From positions 1 through 26,438 of the forward strand of contig CAMPJV010000004.1 of NCBI GenBank assembly GCA_946886975.1: 26,438 nucleotides of DNA. Reading direction: 5' to 3'. The notes under the pieces are model-generated. The model did not search any database. It was given only the letters and a program-made list of their open reading frames with translations, and had not been told where the DNA came from. The stretch is from an uncultured Taibaiella sp. (lineage in GTDB: Bacteria; Bacteroidota; Bacteroidia; Chitinophagales; Chitinophagaceae). Positions 22,067-26,438 of the stretch are shown here, one piece after another; the stretch's first letter is position 1, and every line of letters starts with the position of its first letter. The position numbers and the translations under genes were made by a program.

Positions 22067-22097
22067 TTGTCCACTCTCAGCCACCGCCGCATCTTTA
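22067..22097 (+). promoter_or_regulatory. candidate promoter of a small RNA
   Basis: TTG at 22067-22069 and CATCTTTA at 22090-22097 are exactly 20 bases apart, the same spacing as in the promoter at 3734-3765. Transcription would start near 22104. No open frame follows before the terminator at 22161. Confidence 0.35.
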
Positions 22098-22103
22098 CAT
22101 CAT

Positions 22104-22188
22104 CAGGCACGCAAATAGCAAAGCCGTCAATACAGTCTCCATTCTCTCCTTATATAATGTAGAGCCCTTTCTAGGGCTCTTTTCTTTT
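22104..22188 (+). ncRNA. candidate small RNA (about 85 nt)
   Basis: A promoter-like pair upstream and a strong terminator at 22161-22188 frame about 85 bases with no coding frame. The terminator has no other + strand gene to serve, since the gene to its left (clpB) is on the other strand. No known RNA family was recognised. Confidence 0.3.
22161..22188 (+). terminator. rho-independent terminator without an obvious gene
   Basis: AGAGCCCT (22161-22168) and AGGGCTCT (22173-22180) form a perfect 8-bp stem with a 4-base loop, followed by TTTCTTTT. It lies 45 bases before the yihY-like gene. Confidence 0.8.
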
Positions 22189-22232
22189 ATATCACCCAAT
22201 TAGATAATACCGCTATATTTATTGAGAGATAA

Positions 22233-23117
22233 ATGATCACACGGTTCTTCCATACCAGCTGGATTCTGCTAAAAGCCTCCTTCCGCGAGTTAGCGGCCAA
22301 TGATCCCTTGCGCATGGCCGGGGCCACTGCCTTCTTCAGCACCTTCGCCCTGCCTCCTATCCTCATTATCATTGTCCGCACCCTCGGCCTCATTTCAGAT
22401 CCGCGCACCATCGGCCGTGGACTTATGGCCAAACTTGGAGACACCGTCGGACCGGAAGGCTCGGGACAGGTATTGGCCACTGTTCGGGGCTTCCGCAACA
22501 TCCAGAGCGATGGAATGCTTAGTCTCCTCATTTTCGTCTTCCTCCTCTTTGTGGCCACCACCTTGTTCATCGTCATCCAGGGTTCTTTTCACCAGATTTG
22601 GAACATCCGCCCGATTCCCAAAAAGAACCTTCGTGCGATGATGCGCTCACGGGTTCACTCCCTCGCCGTCATTCTGCTCATTGGTGTCCTCTTCCTCGCA
22701 GTCCTTATCCTCGATGGCGCGCAGGCTGTCCTGGGCAACTACATCTCTTATATCACACCGGCATTTGCCGCTTACGTCAATAGTGCCTTCAACCATATTA
22801 TATCCATTGCCATTGTTACCATCTGGTTCTTCGTCCTGTTCATCTACCTCCCCGAGGGCCGTCCGCCATGGAGAGATGCGCTTGCAGGCGCCCTTATCAC
22901 GAGCATTTTGTTCACCGTAGGTAAACTGGTCCTGCGCCTCCTCCTGGTCGAAAGCAACATTGGCGAGCTATACGGCACCGCCGGGGCCTTGGTCCTGCTC
23001 CTGCTCTTCGTCTTCTATTCTTCACTCATTCTCTATTTCGGCGCTGCCTTCACCAAGGTTTGGTGCCGCCACCACGGCCGCTCCATTCGCCCTTTGTACA
23101 ATGCCGAGATAGGTTAA
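22233..23117 (+). CDS. YihY/BrkB family membrane protein
   Basis: The 294-aa protein has about six membrane helices and the YihY/BrkB pattern: an N-terminal cytoplasmic part (ILLKASFRELAANDPLRMAG), the first helix with TAFFSTFALPPILIII, the centre SFHQIWNIRPIPKKNLRAMM with its basic loop, then YLPEGRPPWRDALAGALITS and the end TAGALVLLLLFVFYSSLILY. Members are inner-membrane proteins of unclear role, once misnamed ribonuclease BN; some are linked to serum resistance or envelope integrity. A terminator lies just upstream, so the gene has its own start of transcription. The codons are C-rich, like the other genes in the right part of the window. Confidence 0.92.
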   Translation: MITRFFHTSWILLKASFRELAANDPLRMAGATAFFSTFALPPILIIIVRTLGLISDPRTIGRGLMAKLGDTVGPEGSGQVLATVRGFRNIQSDGMLSLLIFVFLLFVATTLFIVIQGSFHQIWNIRPIPKKNLRAMMRSRVHSLAVILLIGVLFLAVLILDGAQAVLGNYISYITPAFAAYVNSAFNHIISIAIVTIWFFVLFIYLPEGRPPWRDALAGALITSILFTVGKLVLRLLLVESNIGELYGTAGALVLLLLFVFYSSLILYFGAAFTKVWCRHHGRSIRPLYNAEIG

Positions 23118-23221
23118 CTCCTCATTCTCCGTTTTACCATCCCTCCGCCTTCTCAGATTCCACCCTTTCACCTCCCAATTCGACGGCTAAGATTTAATTT
23201 CTTGACAAGTTGGAATAATAT

Positions 23222-23239
23222 TTTTAGATTAATCTAAAA
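23222..23239. promoter_or_regulatory. perfect 18-bp palindrome, probable operator
   Basis: TTTTAGATT-AATCTAAAA is a perfect palindrome 33 bases upstream of the receptor ATG. It sits between the expected -33 region and a TACATTG element (23244-23250) that could serve as -7 box, so a bound protein would block the promoter. The TTAG...CTAA ends resemble operators of the DtxR/MntR/SirR metal-dependent repressors. Confidence 0.6.
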
Positions 23240-23272
23240 TACCTACATTGCACTCGAAATTGTAATTTGATC

Positions 23273-25528
23273 ATGTTCCGGCACCTCCTAACACTATGCT
23301 TTATATTGTCTGCATTCCCCTCCTTCTCCCAGGGCACTCTGCGTGGAAAGATCATGGCAAAGGGTGCGCCAATACCCTTCGCTCAGGTAGCTATCCCTGC
23401 TCTTTCCGTCGGCACCTCAAGTGATACTTTAGGCTATTTCACACTCCAGGATATTCCCTTCGGATCACATACGCTCACCATATCTTGCATCGGATATACT
23501 ACTGTTACCCAAACAGTTACCATATATACAGAAACACCCGCTTTAAGCATTATTATCTCAGAAGACCCACACACAATTGACGAGGTAGTAGTAACAGGAA
23601 CCATGAAGGAGATTAGCCGTATGGACAGTCCAATACCCGTAGAGATCATCACCCCCAGGTTCTTTCAGAAGAACCCCACACCCAGCCTCTTCGAAGCTGT
23701 CGGGCTAGTCAACGGTGTCAAACCCCAGCTTAATTGTAATGTGTGTAACACCGGCGACATTCATATCAACGGTATGGAAGGTCCCTACACTATGATCCTC
23801 ATAGATGGCATGCCCATCGTCAGTAGCCTGTCCACAGTCTATGGCCTTAGCGGTATTCCTAATAGCATAGTGGACCGTATAGAGATTGTAAAGGGTCCTG
23901 CCTCCTCGCTTTACGGCTCTGAAGCAATGGGCGGCATAATCAACGTCATCACAAAGAATCCCTCCAAGGCCCCCGTGCTCAGTGTAGACCTTATGGGCAC
24001 CTCCTGGCAGGAATACAATGCAGATATAGCCTTAAAATCAAAATTAGGTAAGGCTAGCAATCTGCTGGGAATCAGTTACTTTAACTACAGTAAGCCATTC
24101 GACAACAACAAGGACGGTTTCACCGACATAACCCTCCAGGACAGACTCTCCGTCTTCAATAAATGGAGCTTTGCCCGCAACGAAAACCGTGTCGCCAGCC
24201 TCGCCCTTCGTTATGTCTATGAGGACCGCTGGGGTGGTCAGAACAATTGGGAGGACAAGTGGCGAGGGTCCGACAGCGTCTACGGCGAGAGCATCTACAC
24301 CCAGAGATATGAGTTGATCAGCATGTACCAGCTCCCAACCCGCGAAAAGATCATGACCCAGTTCTCCTACAACTTCCATGATCAGGACTCCTATTACGGT
24401 AAAACGCCCTATATGGCAAACCAGCAGGTAGCCTTCGGACAGCTTTATTGGGATAAGCAACTTACCCGGACGCACAGTCTTCTCCTTGGCACCTCACTCC
24501 GCTACAACTATTACGACGACAACACCCCTGCCACTTCCCATCCTGATGATGGTGCTAACCAGCCGGCCATCACCACCCTCCCCGGGGTCTTCCTTCAGGA
24601 CGAATGGTCTTTCCACCCTAAACAAAAGCTCCTGGTCGGCTATAGATATGATTATAATAAGAACCACGGTAATATCCACTCCCCTCGTGTAGCCTACAAA
24701 TGGTCTCCTGACAAGAACAATACTCTGCGCGCCAGCTTCGGCACCGGCTTCCGTGTAGTAAATCTCTTTACCGAAGACCATGCGGCCCTCACAGGTGCTC
24801 GTGAAGTGATCATTGCAGAGGAACTCCTCCCCGAACGCTCCTATAACGGTAATCTGAATTATGTCCTCCGTACCGTAGCCGACGACTTCTTTGTCAACTT
24901 CGATGTTACAGGCTTCTACTCCTATTTCACCAACAAGATCGTTGGAGACTTCAGTACCGATCCCAATAAGATCATCTACGACAATCTGAATGGTTATGCC
25001 ATCTCTCAGGGTGCCTCCCTCAATATGGACCTTAACTTTCAGTTCCCCCTCAAGGTGCTCGCCGGCGTCACCTTCATGGATGTTTACCAGATGGAAGACC
25101 ACGGCACCGGCAAGCTTCAGAAGAACATCCAGTACTATGCTCCCACTTGGAGCGGCAACTTTGTGGTCAGCTACACTCCGGTCCGTAGTCTAACCCTCGA
25201 CTTTACCGGCAATTGGAACGGACCTATGCGCCTGCCCACCCTGCCCAATGACTACCGTCCGGAATACTCCCCATGGTTCTGCGTAGCCAACCTGCAGCTC
25301 ACTAAGCGCTTTGGCAGAGGACTCGAAGCTTATGGCGGCGTAAAGAACCTTTTCAACTTCATCCCTAAAGACCCGATTATGAGGCCCAACGACCCCTTTG
25401 ATAAGACTGCGAATGATCCAGTCGCCAATCCCCATGGCTACACCTTCGATCCCAGCTACAACTATGCCTCTCTCCAGGGCATAAGAGGCTTCCTAGGCAT
25501 ACGTTACCAGCTCTCTGCCAGGCAATGA
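23273..25528 (+). CDS. TonB-dependent outer-membrane receptor
   Basis: The protein is about 751 aa from ATG 23273 (TTG at 23267 would add two residues). It has a signal peptide (MFRHLLTLCFILSAFPSFSQ) and a CarboxypepD-reg-like domain (about 22-105: LRGKIMAKGAPIPFAQVAIP ... CIGYTTVTQ). The TonB-type segment TIDEVVVTGTMKEISRMDSP comes next, then a plug (about 120-225) with DIHINGMEGPYTMILIDGMP and RIEIVKGPASSLYGSEAMGG. A 22-strand-type barrel ends in LGIRYQLSARQ. It imports a scarce ligand with energy from TonB-ExbBD. The plug resembles the BtuB/FepA/CirA group. Two Cys (155 and 158, LNCNVCNTGD) sit just before the DIHINGMEG motif. The palindrome upstream suggests metal control. There is no SusD partner, so it is not a glycan PUL receptor. 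Confidence 0.9.
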   Translation: MFRHLLTLCFILSAFPSFSQGTLRGKIMAKGAPIPFAQVAIPALSVGTSSDTLGYFTLQDIPFGSHTLTISCIGYTTVTQTVTIYTETPALSIIISEDPHTIDEVVVTGTMKEISRMDSPIPVEIITPRFFQKNPTPSLFEAVGLVNGVKPQLNCNVCNTGDIHINGMEGPYTMILIDGMPIVSSLSTVYGLSGIPNSIVDRIEIVKGPASSLYGSEAMGGIINVITKNPSKAPVLSVDLMGTSWQEYNADIALKSKLGKASNLLGISYFNYSKPFDNNKDGFTDITLQDRLSVFNKWSFARNENRVASLALRYVYEDRWGGQNNWEDKWRGSDSVYGESIYTQRYELISMYQLPTREKIMTQFSYNFHDQDSYYGKTPYMANQQVAFGQLYWDKQLTRTHSLLLGTSLRYNYYDDNTPATSHPDDGANQPAITTLPGVFLQDEWSFHPKQKLLVGYRYDYNKNHGNIHSPRVAYKWSPDKNNTLRASFGTGFRVVNLFTEDHAALTGAREVIIAEELLPERSYNGNLNYVLRTVADDFFVNFDVTGFYSYFTNKIVGDFSTDPNKIIYDNLNGYAISQGASLNMDLNFQFPLKVLAGVTFMDVYQMEDHGTGKLQKNIQYYAPTWSGNFVVSYTPVRSLTLDFTGNWNGPMRLPTLPNDYRPEYSPWFCVANLQLTKRFGRGLEAYGGVKNLFNFIPKDPIMRPNDPFDKTANDPVANPHGYTFDPSYNYASLQGIRGFLGIRYQLSARQ

Positions 25529-25544
25529 TGAGAATCATTAATAT

Positions 25545-25569
25545 TTTATGAAATCGTGTGATTCATAAA
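25545..25569. repeat. inverted repeat between receptor and desaturase genes
   Basis: TTTATGAA (25545-25552) and TTCATAAA (25562-25569) are perfect inverted copies with a 9-base centre, ATCGTGTGA, in which ATC/GAT can extend the pairing with a bulge. There is no T-run, so it is a weak terminator at best; it could be an operator for the desaturase gene. Confidence 0.45.
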
Positions 25570-25613
25570 CCGCCTCTTTTCCGTAACTATGCACAGTTTT
25601 TCGTGCTTGTATT

Positions 25614-26414
25614 ATGATCATTCTTCTATTCTTTATTGCCCATTGGTATTTCTCTCTTTTTAGTCAAACCTTCTTCCAGCACAGGTATGCTGCTCACGGT
25701 GCTTTTACCATGAGCAAGGGTTGGGAGCGGTTCTTCTTTATCTTCACCTTTATCACCCAGGGTTCATCTTATCTCAGCACCCGGGCCTATGCTGTCATGC
25801 ACCGCATGCACCACGCCTTTGCTGATACTGAGAAAGACCCGCACTCTCCCAGCTATTCCAAGAACATATGGGACATGATGTGGAAGACCTACAAGGTCTA
25901 CGCTGGCGTTTATGACGAAAGCTACCCTGTAGAGGACAAGTTTAAAAAGAACGCCCCCGATTGGCCCGCATTCGACCGCTTTGCCGGTCACATGGTCACC
26001 AGGATATTGTGGGTTGCAGCTTACCTGGCTTTCTATATCGCGTTCGCCACCTCTCCCTGGTTATTCCTCCTGTTACCTATTCAGATATTAATGGGCCCTT
26101 TCCATGGCGCAGTAGTTAACTGGTTTGCTCACAAGTACGGGTACAAGAACTTCTGGATGAAGAACACCGCAGAGAACCTGCTCCGCTTCGACTTCCTAAT
26201 GCTGGGCGAGTCTTATCATAACAACCACCACAAGCATCCATCTTCGGTAAACTTCGGGTACCGCTGGCACGAGATTGACCCCATCTACGGCGTCATCCTC
26301 CTGTTCAACAAGCTTGGCATCATTCGCGTACCAAAGCAAGCTCCAGTAGCCATCGTCATCAAGCCCGAAGCTCACAAGACGGAAAAGGCTCTTGTTGCTG
26401 AGGAAAACAACTGA
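25614..26414 (+). CDS. acyl-CoA / fatty acid desaturase
   Basis: This membrane di-iron enzyme puts a cis double bond, probably delta-9, into an acyl chain, adjusting membrane fluidity. All three His boxes are present: HRYAAH at 23-28, HRMHH at 63-67 and HNNHH at 202-206. The spacing and the short hydrophobic segments between (about 40-60 and 130-170) match the stearoyl-CoA-desaturase-like bacterial family, and NWFAHKYGYKNFWMKNTAEN is typical. The 266-aa length is that of short bacterial forms without a cytochrome b5 domain, so electrons come from a separate ferredoxin or reductase. It follows the TonB receptor by 85 bases; a hairpin lies between, so cotranscription is uncertain. Confidence 0.93.
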   Translation: MIILLFFIAHWYFSLFSQTFFQHRYAAHGAFTMSKGWERFFFIFTFITQGSSYLSTRAYAVMHRMHHAFADTEKDPHSPSYSKNIWDMMWKTYKVYAGVYDESYPVEDKFKKNAPDWPAFDRFAGHMVTRILWVAAYLAFYIAFATSPWLFLLLPIQILMGPFHGAVVNWFAHKYGYKNFWMKNTAENLLRFDFLMLGESYHNNHHKHPSSVNFGYRWHEIDPIYGVILLFNKLGIIRVPKQAPVAIVIKPEAHKTEKALVAEENN

Positions 26415-26438
26415 TTTAAATAGACTTTCTATAAAGAC

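Larger units (their letters stand above)
21530..22232. other. 700-bp gene-poor region between clpB and yihY
   Basis: No convincing gene is present. It holds the upstream region of clpB, the 11-bp-period array (clear at 21822-21994, possibly from about 21742), and a promoter-terminator pair that may define a small RNA at about 22104-22188. Short frames in both directions cross the array and have repeat-derived composition. Confidence 0.6.

Noticed and set aside
25525..25538. ATGATGAGAATCAT as a Fur-like box after the receptor gene
   Set aside because: Arms of five bases only, it overlaps the stop codon, and it matches a Fur site poorly.

Overview
The window looks like chromosomal DNA of a Bacteroidota bacterium, most likely a Chitinophagaceae-type organism. 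The signs are two secreted proteins with type IX secretion (T9SS) sorting tails, promoters of the TAnnTTTG type, a TonB receptor with a CarboxypepD-reg-like front domain, and a DarB/DarA pair of the dialkylresorcinol/flexirubin kind. No tRNA, rRNA, insertion sequence, integrase or CRISPR was seen. The family placement is inference.

Left part (1-8.2 kb, + strand G-rich): the tail of an upstream gene and its terminator; a seven-repeat T9SS protein; a small protein on the - strand; a histone-H1-like DUF6496 protein with a Lys/Ala/Ser repeat tail; two hypothetical proteins; three tiny disordered lipoproteins; the peptidoglycan glycosyltransferase MtgA; a 49-residue membrane protein; and a second T9SS protein on the - strand.

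Middle (8.2-13.6 kb, little strand skew): a probable + strand unit begins with two very short membrane peptides and a 94-aa protein. It continues with a CxxC FAD oxidoreductase related to thioredoxin reductase/GliT and an MFS transporter. A separate promoter then drives darB-darA, which should make a dialkylresorcinol; no aryl-polyene genes are present here.

Right part (13.6-26.4 kb, + strand C-rich): a - strand operon (MacB/FtsX-like permease, phosphoribosyltransferase, isoaspartyl peptidase); an EntS-like MFS transporter; a DUF486 protein; small stress-type proteins; ClpB; a 700-bp gene-poor stretch; a YihY/BrkB membrane protein; a TonB-dependent receptor behind a perfect palindrome resembling DtxR/MntR-type operators; and an acyl-CoA desaturase.

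The most unusual structure is a pair of intergenic arrays with a strict 11-bp period (about 4820-4910 and 21822-21994). They share the same two-block architecture, are inverted relative to each other, and lie on opposite sides of a change in strand composition. That change would fit a replication terminus lying between them. If so, both arrays point the same way relative to replication.
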